Positions 9,701 through 17,796 of a stretch of DNA of 64,000 bases are shown here, in pieces. The translations under genes and the position numbers were made by a program. The stretch covers positions 4,774,001 through 4,838,000 of the forward strand of contig NC_003197.2 of the NCBI RefSeq assembly GCF_000006945.2, given 5' to 3'. The notes below the pieces were generated by a model, which was not told the origin of the DNA, did no database searches, and was given only the letters and a program-made list of their open reading frames with translations. The first letter of the stretch is position 1. Every line of letters starts with the position of its first letter. Source of the stretch: Salmonella enterica subsp. enterica serovar Typhimurium str. LT2 (GTDB lineage: Bacteria; Pseudomonadota; Gammaproteobacteria; Enterobacterales; Enterobacteriaceae).

Positions 9701-10286
9701 TGGTCTGGGCTTCGGTTTCCTGCTGTTTGCCCTCAAGGATGGCAATGTAGCCGTTGAGCGCAACCAGTCTTTGCTGCTGAGCTTCCAGTTCGGCCTGGCT
9801 TTGTACTTTCTCTTGCGCCTGACGTTCCAGCTGTTGTTTCAGCGTCAGCACTTCCTGGTGATAAAGATTCTCGCCGTGTTCTGGCAGAACAAACATCGGC
9901 ACCGGGAAATCGTAATCTTTGGTCACCAGCCGGTAGTACCAGACGCTGAGGCGGAACCCGAGCCGCAGGCACATCTGGGCATCGTCCAGATCGTTATGAA
10001 ATTCGTGGACGGCCAGGTTACCGATACGGCGCAGCTTATGGAAAACAGAAAGGATGCTGTCATCAATAAACGCAATCTTGCCCAGTTCGCGCAGCAGGTC
10101 ATGCTGGTTTTCGCAGGCCGGTATATCCAGCAACTGGCCGAGATGTTTCGCGGTGGCTTCGCCAAACATGCGCATTTTTATCAGAGTGGTATTAGGATCG
10201 TCCGGATAGTTGTTTTCCGCCGCGCAGGCGATGGCGTAAATGAAGTCGTTGACGCCTTTGAGAAAGTCGAAGTTAGATTTGTTCAT
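6777..10286 (-). CDS. hsdR: Type I restriction endonuclease/translocase subunit HsdR
   Basis: A 1169-residue motor-nuclease that translocates DNA with ATP and cuts unmodified DNA far from the recognition site. Domains in order: an N-terminal DUF4145-like helical part (about 1-130), a coiled-coil stretch of Q/E/A-rich residues (about 140-235), the PD-(D/E)XK nuclease core with Asp297, Glu311 and Lys313 (FADY...EAK), and a superfamily-2 helicase with Walker A ATGTGKT (Lys476) and DEAH at 573-576. Motif VI (GRATRLCP) follows, then the C-terminal helical domain that binds HsdM/HsdS. All catalytic residues are present, so restriction should be active. Size and motif positions match EcoKI-type HsdR. 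Confidence 0.96.
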   Translation of the reverse strand: MNKSNFDFLKGVNDFIYAIACAAENNYPDDPNTTLIKMRMFGEATAKHLGQLLDIPACENQHDLLRELGKIAFIDDSILSVFHKLRRIGNLAVHEFHNDLDDAQMCLRLGFRLSVWYYRLVTKDYDFPVPMFVLPEHGENLYHQEVLTLKQQLERQAQEKVQSQAELEAQQQRLVALNGYIAILEGKQQETEAQTKARLAALEAQLAAKDAELAKQTEQERKAYHKEITDQAVKRTLELNEEESRFLIDAQLRKAGWQADSKTLRFAKGARPEPGVNKAIAEWPTGTDETGKTGFADYVLFIGLKPIAVVEAKRKNTDVSSKLNESYRYSKYFDNGFLRDTLLEHYAPDEVHDAVPEYEISWQDTSGKQRFKIPFCYSTNGREYRAAMKTKSGIWYRDVRHTTNMSKALPEWHRPEELLDMLGSDPQKQNQWFAENPGMSELGLRYYQEDAVRAVEQAIVNGQQHILLAMATGTGKTRTAIALMFRLIQSQRFKRVLFLVDRRSLGEQALGAFEDTRINGDTFNSIFDIKGLTDKFPEDSTKIHVATVQSLVKRTLQSDEPMPVGRYDCIVVDEAHRGYILDKEQTEGELQFRSQLDYVSAYRRILDHFDAVKIALTATPALHTVDIFGEPVYRYTYRTAVIDGYLIDQDPPIQIVTRNAQDGVYLSEGEQVERLNPQGELINDTLADDQDFEVADFNRGLVIPAFNRAVCGELTKYLDPTGQQKTLVFCVTNAHADMVVDELRSAFKKKYPQLEHDAIIKITGDADKDAKKVQSMIVRFNKERLPNIVVTVDLLTTGVDIPSICNIVFLRKVKSRILYEQMKGRATRLCPSVGKTSFKIFDCVDIYSSLESVDTMRPVVVRPQVELQTLVNEITDSETYKTIEADGRSFAEHSHEQLVAKLQRIIGLAIYNRDRSEAVDKQVRRLDELCLDAAGVNFGGLASRLREKGPHWSAEIFNKLPGFIARLERLTTDINALREAPIFLDIDDEVVSVKSLYGDYDTPQDFLEAFDALVQHAPNAQPALQAVINRPRDLTRKGLVELQEWFDRQHFEESSLRSAWKATRNEDIAARLIGHIRRAAVGDALKPFDERVDHALARIKAENDWSDEQINWLDRLAQALKEKVVLDDDVFKTGNFHRRGGKPMLQRTFDDNLDSVLDKFSDYIWDELA

Positions 10287-10483
10287 TTTTATCTATCCGG
10301 TTCCTGAGCGGGAAGACGTTATTACCCTGTGCCGTAAAGGGAAAATAACAGACCCATGGTAGACTTCATATTGTGTGTGATCAACGAACAATCAGAGAGT
10401 AACTGCTTCTTTCCTAATGTTTTCCTGAAGAGTATCGTTCTCCGGCGGGGTATCTAATCTATATCAATAGCAGGGATGGATTT

Positions 10484-11398
10484 ATGGCTGTTCCAACATA
10501 TGACAAATTTATTGAACCAGTGTTGCGTTTTCTGGCCACTCGACCCGAGGGCGCTTTGGTCAGAGAAGTGCGTGAAGCTGCAGCCGAAATGCTTGGGTTA
10601 GATGAGCAGCAGCGTGCAGAGGTGATTACCAGTGGACAACTGACGTACCAGAACCGCACCGGTTGGGCGCACGATCGTCTCAAACGCGCCGGGTTATCGC
10701 AGAGCCTATCCCGGGGAAAATGGTGTTTAACACCAGCGGGAATGAGCTGGGTTGCCTCGCATCCGCAGCCGATGACCGAGCTGGAAGTGAGTCATTTTGC
10801 TTGTGATTTTAACGGCGTAAAGCTCAGTAAGCTGGCAGATGCGGTGGCGTTAGATCCACAGCCAGAATCGATTGAGGATGATGAGCTTGCCAGAAGCAGC
10901 CCGGACGATCGCCTGGAGCAAGCGCTCAATGAGATTCGTGAATCTGTTGCCGAAGAATTGCTGGAGAACCTGCTTCAGGTTTCGCCGGCGCGTTTTGAAG
11001 TGATTGTGTTAGATGTGTTGCACCGCCTGGGATATGGCGGCCATCGCGGTGATTTGCAGCGCGTAGGGGGAACCGGCGATGGCGGCATTGACGGTATTAT
11101 CTCTCTCGATAAGCTCGGGCTGGAAAAAGTCTACGTTCAGGCCAAACGCTGGAAAGGCACCGTCGGGAGCGCTGAAGTCAGGGGCTTTTATGGCGCATTG
11201 CCTGAGCAAAAAGTGAAACGTGGCGTCTTTATTACCACCTCAGGTTTTACGGCGCATGCCAGAGACTATGCTAACAAAGTTGAAGGTCTGGTGCTGGTGG
11301 ATGGCGACAGGCTGGTGCATCTGATGATTGATAATGATATTGGCGTATCCTCACGTTTACTCAAGTTGCCAAAGCTCGATATGGATTACTTTGAGTAG
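10484..11398 (+). CDS. mrr: Mrr type IV restriction endonuclease for modified DNA
   Basis: A 304-residue enzyme, the length of E. coli Mrr, that cleaves methylated DNA and triggers an SOS response to some foreign methylases or to high pressure. An N-terminal winged-helix domain (about 1-100) is followed by the Mrr_cat PD-(D/E)XK domain, where GDGGIDGII supplies the Asp and VYVQAKRW the Gln-x-Lys pair (about residues 195-225). It is transcribed away from hsdR, with a 197-bp shared upstream region (10287-10483). The ATG at 10484 lies downstream of cagggatgga, a usable ribosome binding site. It forms the type IV arm of the local restriction cluster; mcrBC is absent. Confidence 0.92.
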   Translation: MAVPTYDKFIEPVLRFLATRPEGALVREVREAAAEMLGLDEQQRAEVITSGQLTYQNRTGWAHDRLKRAGLSQSLSRGKWCLTPAGMSWVASHPQPMTELEVSHFACDFNGVKLSKLADAVALDPQPESIEDDELARSSPDDRLEQALNEIRESVAEELLENLLQVSPARFEVIVLDVLHRLGYGGHRGDLQRVGGTGDGGIDGIISLDKLGLEKVYVQAKRWKGTVGSAEVRGFYGALPEQKVKRGVFITTSGFTAHARDYANKVEGLVLVDGDRLVHLMIDNDIGVSSRLLKLPKLDMDYFE

Positions 11399-11611
11399 TG
11401 GTAACGCTGGAACCTGATTGCGGGTAATTGAGATGGACCACGTTGTGGGCACCTGTGTTTCCTCTCGCCCAGAAATCACGTGACTTTCTATGGCTGCGTA
11501 TCAGCCTAAACCCATGCCGGATAGCGGCTGCGCCTTCTGCGGCCTACTCTTCTGGTCAATTTCCTTTTATCTCGAATACACAAATTGTGAAGCTATTTCC
11601 AACAATCCAGG
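11399..11611. other. Gap between mrr and brnTA with a decayed REP
   Basis: No gene is credible here. A degenerate REP-like stretch (gccggatagcggctgcgccttctgcggcctac) spans about 11516-11547. Confidence 0.5.
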
Positions 11612-11655
11612 TATAATCGTAAGATAATTGTATATACATTTTTGTATGTACAATT
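11612..11655 (+). promoter_or_regulatory. brnTA promoter -10 and palindromic operator
   Basis: TATAAT at 11612-11617 is a perfect -10, but no good -35 at normal spacing is seen. Directly downstream, 11626-11638 and 11643-11655 form a 13-bp inverted repeat (aattgtatataca / tgtatgtacaatt, one mismatch) around TTTT. It covers the probable transcription start, where BrnA autorepressor binding would be expected. Confidence 0.6.
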
Positions 11656-11666
11656 AGGGAAAACAC

Positions 11667-11954
11667 ATGCCGATGGAGTTTGAATGGGATGCGAACAAGG
11701 CTAAAAGCAACCTGAGGAAGCACGGTGTCCGTTTTGAGGATGCGGTACTGGTGTTTGACGATCCCCGACACCTGTCACGTCAGGAGCGTTATGAGAATGG
11801 AGAATATCGTTGGCAGACCCTCGGCCTTGTTCATGGCATTGTGGTCATTCTGGTTGCTCATAGCGTTCGGTTCGAAAGTGGTTTTGAAGTTATCCGTATC
11901 ATCAGCGCCCGCAAGGCAGACAGAAAAGAGAGGAATCGTTATGAGCATGGTTAA
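11667..11954 (+). CDS. brnT: BrnT ribonuclease toxin
   Basis: A 95-residue BrnT-family toxin (RelE-like fold), which degrades RNA and halts translation until neutralised by BrnA. Typical features are the FEWDANKAKSNLRKHGVRFEDA opening, a DDPR turn (residues about 31-34), and RIISARKADRKERNRYE near the C terminus, which carries the conserved basic residues of the family. The stop overlaps the brnA start by 14 bases, giving tight coupling. The toxin is encoded first, the normal order for brnTA. The promoter just upstream carries a near-perfect inverted repeat. The ATG is preceded by attaggga at 11653-11660. Confidence 0.88.
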   Translation: MPMEFEWDANKAKSNLRKHGVRFEDAVLVFDDPRHLSRQERYENGEYRWQTLGLVHGIVVILVAHSVRFESGFEVIRIISARKADRKERNRYEHG

Positions 11955-12243
11955 ACATAAACGCGGCAACGCATCCGCGCTGAGTGCTCAGCATGAGGCT
12001 GAACTGAAGGCGCTGGCGAAAAAATCAGATGATGAGATTGATTACAGCGACATTCCCGCTTCGGAGGATGGGCAGTGGTCTGAAGCAGTGCGTGGTAAGT
12101 TTTTTCGCCCGTTAAAAACTCAGGCCTCGGTGCGTATTGACGCCGATGTGATGGAGTGGCTGAAACGGCCAGGAAAAGGCTACCAGACGCGGCTCAATGC
12201 CATTCTGCGCGAGGCGATGCTGCGCGAGCAAAATAAGAAATAG
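11941..12243 (+). CDS. brnA: BrnA antitoxin
   Basis: A 100-residue antitoxin with an unstructured acidic N-terminal half (SDDEIDYSDIPASEDGQW) that would wrap BrnT, and a C-terminal ribbon-helix-helix DNA-binding part (ASVRIDADVMEWLKRPGKG, then YQTRLNAILREAM). The frame is open upstream into brnT, but the ATG at 11941 fits the family length and gives the usual 14-base overlap; AGAGAGGAA at 11928-11936 is its ribosome binding site, inside brnT. It probably binds the inverted repeat at 11626-11655 to repress the operon; that is inference from the family. Confidence 0.87.
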   Translation: MSMVKHKRGNASALSAQHEAELKALAKKSDDEIDYSDIPASEDGQWSEAVRGKFFRPLKTQASVRIDADVMEWLKRPGKGYQTRLNAILREAMLREQNKK

Positions 12244-12250
12244 CCCGAAG

Positions 12251-12284
12251 ATGCCGGATGGCGGCTGCGCCTTATCCGGCCTAC
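12251..12284. repeat. REP element after brnA
   Basis: atgccggatggcggctgcgccttatccggcctac, a complete REP unit between the convergent brnA and yjiA ends. Confidence 0.9.
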
Positions 12285-12317
12285 AAATTCCCGCCAGGCC
12301 AGATAAGCGCTTAATGG

Positions 12318-13274
12318 TTACTTCCTTAACCCCACAAATGCCGCTCTGATCTCGTCTTCCGGCAACTGGATCCCGATAAATACCAGCGTGCTGTGCGGCG
12401 TTTCGTCGCCCCACGGTCTGTCCCAGTCGGCGCTGTAGAGGCGCTGCACGCCCTGGAACAGCAGGCGGTTGGGTTCGCCGTCGATCCACAGCATCCCTTT
12501 GTAACGCAGCAGTTTATCCGCTGATTCCAGCAGCAGGTTTTCCATCACCCGCGACACCTCGCTGATATCCACCGGGTAATCCAGTTCCACCACAATTGAC
12601 GATACATCGTTCTGTTTATCGGCAATAAAGTGGAAACGCGGTTGGCTTGCCAGCACGTTCTCTTCCAGCATAAAGCCGCTGGTATTAAACAACTGACTCA
12701 GGTCAATATCGCCGTGTACCACGGTGTAAACCGGGGCGCGGGCGTTGATACGCGCCAGCCGCTCGCGCAGTTTCTCGCTGTCGCCTGCCACGTCGGTTTT
12801 GGTCAACAGAATGCGGTCGGCGTAGCCTATCTGCGACTGGGCTATGGTGAACTGATTCATCTGCTCGTTAGCGTGCACCGCGTCGACCAGCGCAATCACG
12901 CCGTCTAACAGGTAGCGTTCGCATAATACGTCATGGGAGAAAAAGGTCTGAATAATCGGGCCGGGGTCAGCCATGCCGGTGCATTCAATCACCAGGCGGT
13001 CGAAAGCAATATCGCCGCGGTCGCGGCTGTCGAGCAGGTCTAATAGCGCATCTTCCAGCTCGTTGGAGCGGGTACAGCAGATGCAGCCGTTAGTCAGGGT
13101 TTTGATCTGTGTGGCGCGATCGCCAATCAGTTGATCGTCAACGGAGACTTCGCCAAATTCGTTTTCGATAACGGCGATTTTAAAACCATGTTGTTCGTTG
13201 AGGATATGGCGTAGTAGGGTGGTTTTGCCGGCACCAAGAAAACCGGTAAGTAGGGTAACTGCAATCGGGGTCAT
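12318..13274 (-). CDS. yjiA: COG0523-family GTPase YjiA
   Basis: A 318-residue G3E P-loop GTPase related to CobW and ZNG1-type metal chaperones. The P-loop GFLGAGKTTLL lies at about residues 9-19 and the metal-binding GCICC motif at about 63-67, with a CobW C-terminal domain after about residue 200. The frame is open further upstream, but the ATG at 13274 gives the known 318-residue length and starts MTPIAVTLLTGF. A TCTCTCCATTAACAACAGCGC region in the upstream yjiX end leaves only 10 bp between the genes. It is the last gene of btsT-yjiX-yjiA. Metal transfer by E. coli YjiA (zinc, cobalt) is known in vitro; its physiological client is not. Confidence 0.92.
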   Translation of the reverse strand: MTPIAVTLLTGFLGAGKTTLLRHILNEQHGFKIAVIENEFGEVSVDDQLIGDRATQIKTLTNGCICCTRSNELEDALLDLLDSRDRGDIAFDRLVIECTGMADPGPIIQTFFSHDVLCERYLLDGVIALVDAVHANEQMNQFTIAQSQIGYADRILLTKTDVAGDSEKLRERLARINARAPVYTVVHGDIDLSQLFNTSGFMLEENVLASQPRFHFIADKQNDVSSIVVELDYPVDISEVSRVMENLLLESADKLLRYKGMLWIDGEPNRLLFQGVQRLYSADWDRPWGDETPHSTLVFIGIQLPEDEIRAAFVGLRK

Positions 13275-13284
13275 AGTCTCTCCA

Positions 13285-13488
13285 TTAACAACAGCGCATA
13301 CCGCCTTTGCCATCGCCGCCGTAACGTGCTTGCTGACGTTCGCGGAAGAACTCTTCATAGGTCATGTACGGCTTGTCGGGATGGTTGGTTTTCATGTGCT
13401 CGACATAGTTGTCGTAGTCCGGAATACCAATCAACATTTTTGCCGCCTGGCCGAGATATTTTTTTGCCTGACCTAAAGTATCAAACAT
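13285..13488 (-). CDS. yjiX: YbdD/YjiX family small protein
   Basis: A 67-residue protein with the family signature GIPDYDNYVEHMKTNHPDKP and MTYEEFFRERQQARYGG, ending in a CC pair. Genes of this family almost always follow a CstA-type carbon transporter, as here after btsT. The E. coli YbdD paralogue is needed for pyruvate uptake by CstA, so YjiX is likely a partner of BtsT; this is inference by paralogy. Confidence 0.9.
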   Translation of the reverse strand: MFDTLGQAKKYLGQAAKMLIGIPDYDNYVEHMKTNHPDKPYMTYEEFFRERQQARYGGDGKGGMRCC

Positions 13489-13511
13489 TCTGCCGTCCTG
13501 TTAATGAATAA

Positions 13512-13575
13512 AGCCGGATGGCGGCTTGCGCCTTATCCGGCCTACACTAGCCGGGGTCGCTGTGCGCTACCCGGC
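13512..13575. repeat. REP element plus degenerate partner between yjiX and btsT
   Basis: A complete unit lies at 13512-13548 (gccggatggcggcttgcgccttatccggcctac), followed by a decayed unit to 13575. It sits inside the btsT-yjiX-yjiA transcription unit, where it may set 3'-end stability of btsT mRNA. Confidence 0.85.
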
Positions 13576-13582
13576 ATCAGTT

Positions 13583-15733
13583 TTAGTGGTGTGAAGAGAT
13601 CTTCACGCCGCCTTCCGGCACAGGCACATACGGGGTTTCTTTGTCGGTACGTTTATCGCTGTTGCGTACCTTCATCCAGGTGGTGAAACCGTAGAAGATA
13701 ATACTGTACACCACCACCAGGAACAGAATACTCAAACCAGCGTTAGTGTAGTTGTTCACCACGATATGGTTCATGTTGGCAATCTGCTGCTCGGTCAGGT
13801 TGGCGCCGTTGGCAATCTTCTCTTTATACAGGTTTGCCATGTAGAAGAAACCTTCCATCTGTGGGTTGGCGCTGAACAGTTTCAGGCCCAGCGCCCAGGT
13901 GGTGCAGATCAGCAGCCATACCGCCGGAATTACCGTCACCCAGATGTATTTGGTGCGCTGCATTTTGATCAGTACCACGGTGCTCAACACCAGCGCCACG
14001 GCGGCCAGCATCTGGTTAGAGATACCGAACAACGGCCACAGGCTCTTCACGCCGCCCAGCGGGTCGACCACGCCCTGATACAGCAGATAGCCCCACAAAC
14101 CGACGCAGCCTGCGGTACCGATGATACCCGCGACCAGAGAATCGGTTTTTTTCAGGAACGGGACGAAGTTACCCAGCAAATCCTGCAACATAAAGCGGCC
14201 GGAACGGGTACCCGCATCCAGCGCGGTCAGGATAAACAGCGCTTCGAACAGAATACCGAAGTGATACCAGAAGCCCATATCCGCCATCGGCAGGACTTTG
14301 TGGAACACATGCGCGATACCTACTGCCAGCGTTGGCGCGCCGCCTGCGCGGTTCAATACTGACGGTTCACCGATATCTTTCGCAGTTTGCAGGATTTGTT
14401 CCGGGGAAATCACAAAGCCCCAGGAGCTGACGGTCGCCGCTGCATGTGCGGTAACGTCTTTCAACTGCGCCATAATCAGCGGCGCGTTCTCGCCGCCCAT
14501 CTCGTGCAGGTTTGGCATGGTAATGCCCAGACCTGCCGGCGGGGTGTTCATCGCGAAGTAGAGACCCGGTTCAATGATCGAGGCCGCCACCAGCGCCATC
14601 ACCGCAACAAAGGACTCCATCAGCATCGCGCCGTAGCCGATAAAACGCGCATCGGTCTCACAGGCCAGCAGTTTCGGCGTGGTGCCGGAGGAGATGAGCG
14701 CGTGGAAGCCAGAGACGGCGCCACAGGCGATGGTGATGAACAGGAACGGGAACAGAGCGCCTTTCCACAGCGGGCCGGTACCGTCGACATACTGCGTCAA
14801 TGCCGGCATTTTTAGTTCCGGGTTGAGGATCACAATCCCCAGCGCCAGACCGACGATCACGCCGATTTTCAGGAAGGTAGCGAGATAGTCGCGCGGGGCA
14901 AGGATCAGCCATACCGGCAGCAGCGCGGAAACAAAGGCGTAGCCGATCAGCGCGAAGGTAATGGTGGTGTCTTTAAAGGTCAGCGCCGGGCCCCAGTAAG
15001 GGTCGTGGGCAATCACGCCGCCGAAGTAAATAGACGCCACCAGCAGCACGATACCAATAACGGAGACTTCGCCTACGCGTCCCGGACGCAGGAAGCGCAT
15101 GTAGATGCCCATAAACAGCGCAATCGGCACCGTGGAGCAGACGGTGAAGACGCCCCACGGGCTTTCGGCCAGCGCTTTAACCACGATTAATGCCAGCACC
15201 GCGAGGATGATGATCATGATTAAGAAGCAGCCGAACAGCGCGATGGTGCCTGGAACGGTACCCATCTCTTCTTTGATCATCTCGCCAAGAGAGGCGCCGT
15301 TACGGCGGGAAGAGATGAACAGCACCATAAAGTCCTGCACTGCGCCCGCGAGCACCACGCCCGCCAGTAACCACAGTGTCCCCGGCAGATAGCCCATCTG
15401 CGCGGCCAATACCGGCCCGACCAGCGGACCTGCGCCAGCGATGGCGGCGAAGTGGTGACCAAACAGCACGTAGCGGTTAGTCGGCACGTAGTTCAGGCCG
15501 TCGTTATTGATAACCGCCGGCGTCGCGCGCGTCGGGTCGAGTTTCATGACCTTCTGGGCGATGTACAGGCTGTAGTAGCGGTAAGCCACCAGATAGACGG
15601 AAACGGAAGCGACCACGATCCACAGGGCGCTCACGTGTTCACCCCGACGTAGGGCAACGACCGAGAGGCAGAAAGCACCGATGATTCCGAGAATCACCCA
15701 GGGTATGTGCTTGAATATCTTTTTCGTATCCAT
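13583..15733 (-). CDS. btsT: Pyruvate/H+ symporter BtsT (CstA family)
   Basis: A 716-residue inner-membrane transporter with a CstA N-terminal domain and about 16-18 hydrophobic segments. Conserved motifs include NDGLNYVPTNRYVLFGHHFAAIAGAGP-type sequence near residues 67-95 and a GPALTF...SALLPVWLILAPRDYL stretch. E. coli BtsT (YjiY) imports pyruvate under control of the BtsS/BtsR two-component system; in Salmonella the protein has also been linked to peptide use and virulence traits. The start MDTKKIFKHIPWVILG at 15733 is the only one that keeps the first membrane helix. yjiX and yjiA follow on the same strand. A CRP site lies about 210 bp upstream. Confidence 0.93.
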   Translation of the reverse strand: MDTKKIFKHIPWVILGIIGAFCLSVVALRRGEHVSALWIVVASVSVYLVAYRYYSLYIAQKVMKLDPTRATPAVINNDGLNYVPTNRYVLFGHHFAAIAGAGPLVGPVLAAQMGYLPGTLWLLAGVVLAGAVQDFMVLFISSRRNGASLGEMIKEEMGTVPGTIALFGCFLIMIIILAVLALIVVKALAESPWGVFTVCSTVPIALFMGIYMRFLRPGRVGEVSVIGIVLLVASIYFGGVIAHDPYWGPALTFKDTTITFALIGYAFVSALLPVWLILAPRDYLATFLKIGVIVGLALGIVILNPELKMPALTQYVDGTGPLWKGALFPFLFITIACGAVSGFHALISSGTTPKLLACETDARFIGYGAMLMESFVAVMALVAASIIEPGLYFAMNTPPAGLGITMPNLHEMGGENAPLIMAQLKDVTAHAAATVSSWGFVISPEQILQTAKDIGEPSVLNRAGGAPTLAVGIAHVFHKVLPMADMGFWYHFGILFEALFILTALDAGTRSGRFMLQDLLGNFVPFLKKTDSLVAGIIGTAGCVGLWGYLLYQGVVDPLGGVKSLWPLFGISNQMLAAVALVLSTVVLIKMQRTKYIWVTVIPAVWLLICTTWALGLKLFSANPQMEGFFYMANLYKEKIANGANLTEQQIANMNHIVVNNYTNAGLSILFLVVVYSIIFYGFTTWMKVRNSDKRTDKETPYVPVPEGGVKISSHH

Positions 15734-16042
15734 AGTAAAACCTGGTTGTAAGTTTAATTATCAGCCGAAGCTGGGTGGACATTGAGTTCGTGTTTGAGGA
15801 GGTAGATTGACTGCTATGCTGAGAGGATCTTGCCAGATCATCGCGCGCGTAAAGTTAGGTAAATCAGTGAGTGGTTGTATGGCGGTTTAAGCGGTCGGAC
15901 GTACCGGTAAGCGGTTTCGCGGAGGAGGGCGTGGGCTATTTTATGTGATTGAGATCACGATATAAAATGGGACGATCCTTGTTGCGCGGGGCGTCATAAC
16001 GACTTCACTGAGCTAATCGTGATATTAATGGCGCGCATCCCA
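15734..16042. other. Divergent control region between btsT and tsr
   Basis: No gene is seen in these 309 bases. They should hold the btsT promoter (BtsR target not identified by eye) and a good CRP site at 15944-15959. Confidence 0.5.
15944..15959. promoter_or_regulatory. CRP-cAMP binding site
   Basis: TGTGA-TTGAGA-TCACG matches the CRP consensus (TGTGA-N6-TCACA) at nine of ten core bases. It could serve btsT (known to need cAMP-CRP in E. coli), tsr, or both. Confidence 0.75.
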
Positions 16043-16069
16043 TAAAGTTTTCCCTTTCCAGGCCGAAAA
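16043..16069 (+). promoter_or_regulatory. Sigma-28 (FliA) promoter of tsr
   Basis: TAAAGTTT at 16043-16050, exactly 11 bases, then GCCGAAAA at 16062-16069 (consensus TAAAGTTT-N11-GCCGATAA). It sits 31 bp before the tsr ATG and places tsr in the class 3 flagellar/chemotaxis regulon. Confidence 0.92.
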
Positions 16070-16099
16070 TTCTGTATCTGTCTAGCGGAAAGAGAAAAC

Positions 16100-17761
16100 A
16101 TGTTAAAGCGAATTAAAATTGTTACCAGCTTACTGCTGGTATTGGCGCTATTTGGCCTTTTACAACTGACATCCGGCGGGCTGTTCTTCAACTCGCTGAA
16201 GAATGACAAAGAAAACTTCACCGTATTGCAAACTATTCGTCAGCAGCAGTCTGCCCTGAATGCAACCTGGGTGGAGCTGTTGCAAACGCGTAATACCCTG
16301 AATCGCGCGGGTATCCGCTGGATGATGGACCAGAGCAATATTGGCAGCGGCGCAACTGTCGCTGAACTGATGCAGGGGGCGACCAATACGCTGAAGCTGA
16401 CCGAAAAAAACTGGGAGCAGTATGAGGCGTTACCGCGCGATCCACGTCAGAGTGAAGCGGCTTTCCTTGAGATCAAACGAACCTATGATATCTACCACGG
16501 CGCGTTGGCGGAGCTTATTCAGCTTCTTGGCGCGGGTAAGATTAACGAGTTTTTTGATCAACCGACTCAAAGCTATCAGGACGCTTTTGAGAAGCAGTAC
16601 ATGGCCTATATGCAGCAAAACGATCGTCTGTACGATATTGCTGTTGAGGATAACAACAGTTCCTACAACCAGGCGATGTGGGTACTGGTCAGTGTGCTGA
16701 TTGCCGTTCTGGTGGTCATTATCGCCGTCTGGTTCGGCATCAAACTGTCGCTTATCGCCCCGATGAATCGTCTGATTGAAAGCATTCGTCATATCGCCAG
16801 CGGCGATCTGGTGAAGCGTATCGACGTGGAAGGCTCCAACGAAATGGGGCAGTTGGCTGAAAACCTGCGTCATATGCAAAGTGAACTGATGCGTACCGTG
16901 GGCGATGTACGTAACGGCGCGAATGCGATCTATAGCGGCGCCAGCGAGATTGCGATGGGCAACAACGATCTCTCTTCCCGTACTGAGCAGCAGGCAGCGT
17001 CTCTGGAAGAGACCGCCGCCAGTATGGAACAACTGACCGCCACCGTGAAACAGAACGCCGAAAACGCCCGTCAGGCCAGTCACCTGGCGCTGAGTGCGTC
17101 AGAGACAGCGCAAAAAGGCGGCAAAGTGGTGGATAACGTCGTACAAACAATGCGCGATATCGCCTCCAGTTCGCAGAAAATCGCCGATATTATCAGCGTA
17201 ATCGACGGTATTGCTTTCCAGACCAATATTCTGGCGCTGAATGCGGCGGTAGAAGCGGCGCGCGCAGGCGAGCAGGGACGCGGGTTCGCAGTGGTGGCCG
17301 GTGAAGTCCGTAATCTGGCCCAGCGTAGCGCGCAGGCGGCACGGGAGATCAAGAGTCTGATTGAGGATTCCGTGAGCCGTGTTGATGTAGGTTCGACGCT
17401 GGTCGAAAGCGCCGGTGAAACCATGGATGAGATCGTCAATGCAGTGACCCGCGTGACCGATATCATGGGCGAGATTGCCTCGGCGTCTGACGAGCAAAGC
17501 CGTGGTATCGACCAGGTGGGCCTGGCGGTAGCGGAGATGGATCGCGTAACGCAGCAGAACGCCTCGCTGGTGGAAGAGTCCGCCGCCGCGGCTGCGGCGC
17601 TGGAAGAGCAAGCCAGCCGTCTGACCCAGGCCGTCGCGGTGTTCCGTATTCACCAGCAACAGCAGCGTGCGCGTGAAGTGGCTGCGGTAAAAACCCCGGC
17701 AGCCGTGTCGTCACCAAAGGCCGCAGTGGCCGACGGCAGCGATAATTGGGAAACATTTTAA
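16100..17761 (+). CDS. tsr: Serine chemoreceptor Tsr
   Basis: A 553-residue methyl-accepting chemotaxis protein that senses L-serine (and pH, temperature, redox) and controls CheA through CheW. Visible order: membrane helix 1 (about 8-30), periplasmic four-helix bundle (about 31-190), membrane helix 2 (about 191-214), HAMP domain, methylation helices, and the highly conserved hairpin around DGIAFQTNILALNAAVEAA. The extreme C terminus is NWETF, the CheR/CheB docking pentapeptide of the major receptors. Ligand residues typical of Tsr (RxxL-NRAGIRWM region, about residues 64-76) are present. Transcribed from a consensus sigma-28 promoter. Confidence 0.96.
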   Translation: MLKRIKIVTSLLLVLALFGLLQLTSGGLFFNSLKNDKENFTVLQTIRQQQSALNATWVELLQTRNTLNRAGIRWMMDQSNIGSGATVAELMQGATNTLKLTEKNWEQYEALPRDPRQSEAAFLEIKRTYDIYHGALAELIQLLGAGKINEFFDQPTQSYQDAFEKQYMAYMQQNDRLYDIAVEDNNSSYNQAMWVLVSVLIAVLVVIIAVWFGIKLSLIAPMNRLIESIRHIASGDLVKRIDVEGSNEMGQLAENLRHMQSELMRTVGDVRNGANAIYSGASEIAMGNNDLSSRTEQQAASLEETAASMEQLTATVKQNAENARQASHLALSASETAQKGGKVVDNVVQTMRDIASSSQKIADIISVIDGIAFQTNILALNAAVEAARAGEQGRGFAVVAGEVRNLAQRSAQAAREIKSLIEDSVSRVDVGSTLVESAGETMDEIVNAVTRVTDIMGEIASASDEQSRGIDQVGLAVAEMDRVTQQNASLVEESAAAAAALEEQASRLTQAVAVFRIHQQQQRAREVAAVKTPAAVSSPKAAVADGSDNWETF

Positions 17762-17796
17762 GGGCGTAGTGGTGAACAGTCGGCCTACAGACGACC

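Noticed and set aside
11725..12243. Single 172-codon frame covering part of brnT and all of brnA
   Set aside because: The first 72 codons are an alternative frame of brnT. The antitoxin start at 11941 has its own ribosome binding site and the family length.
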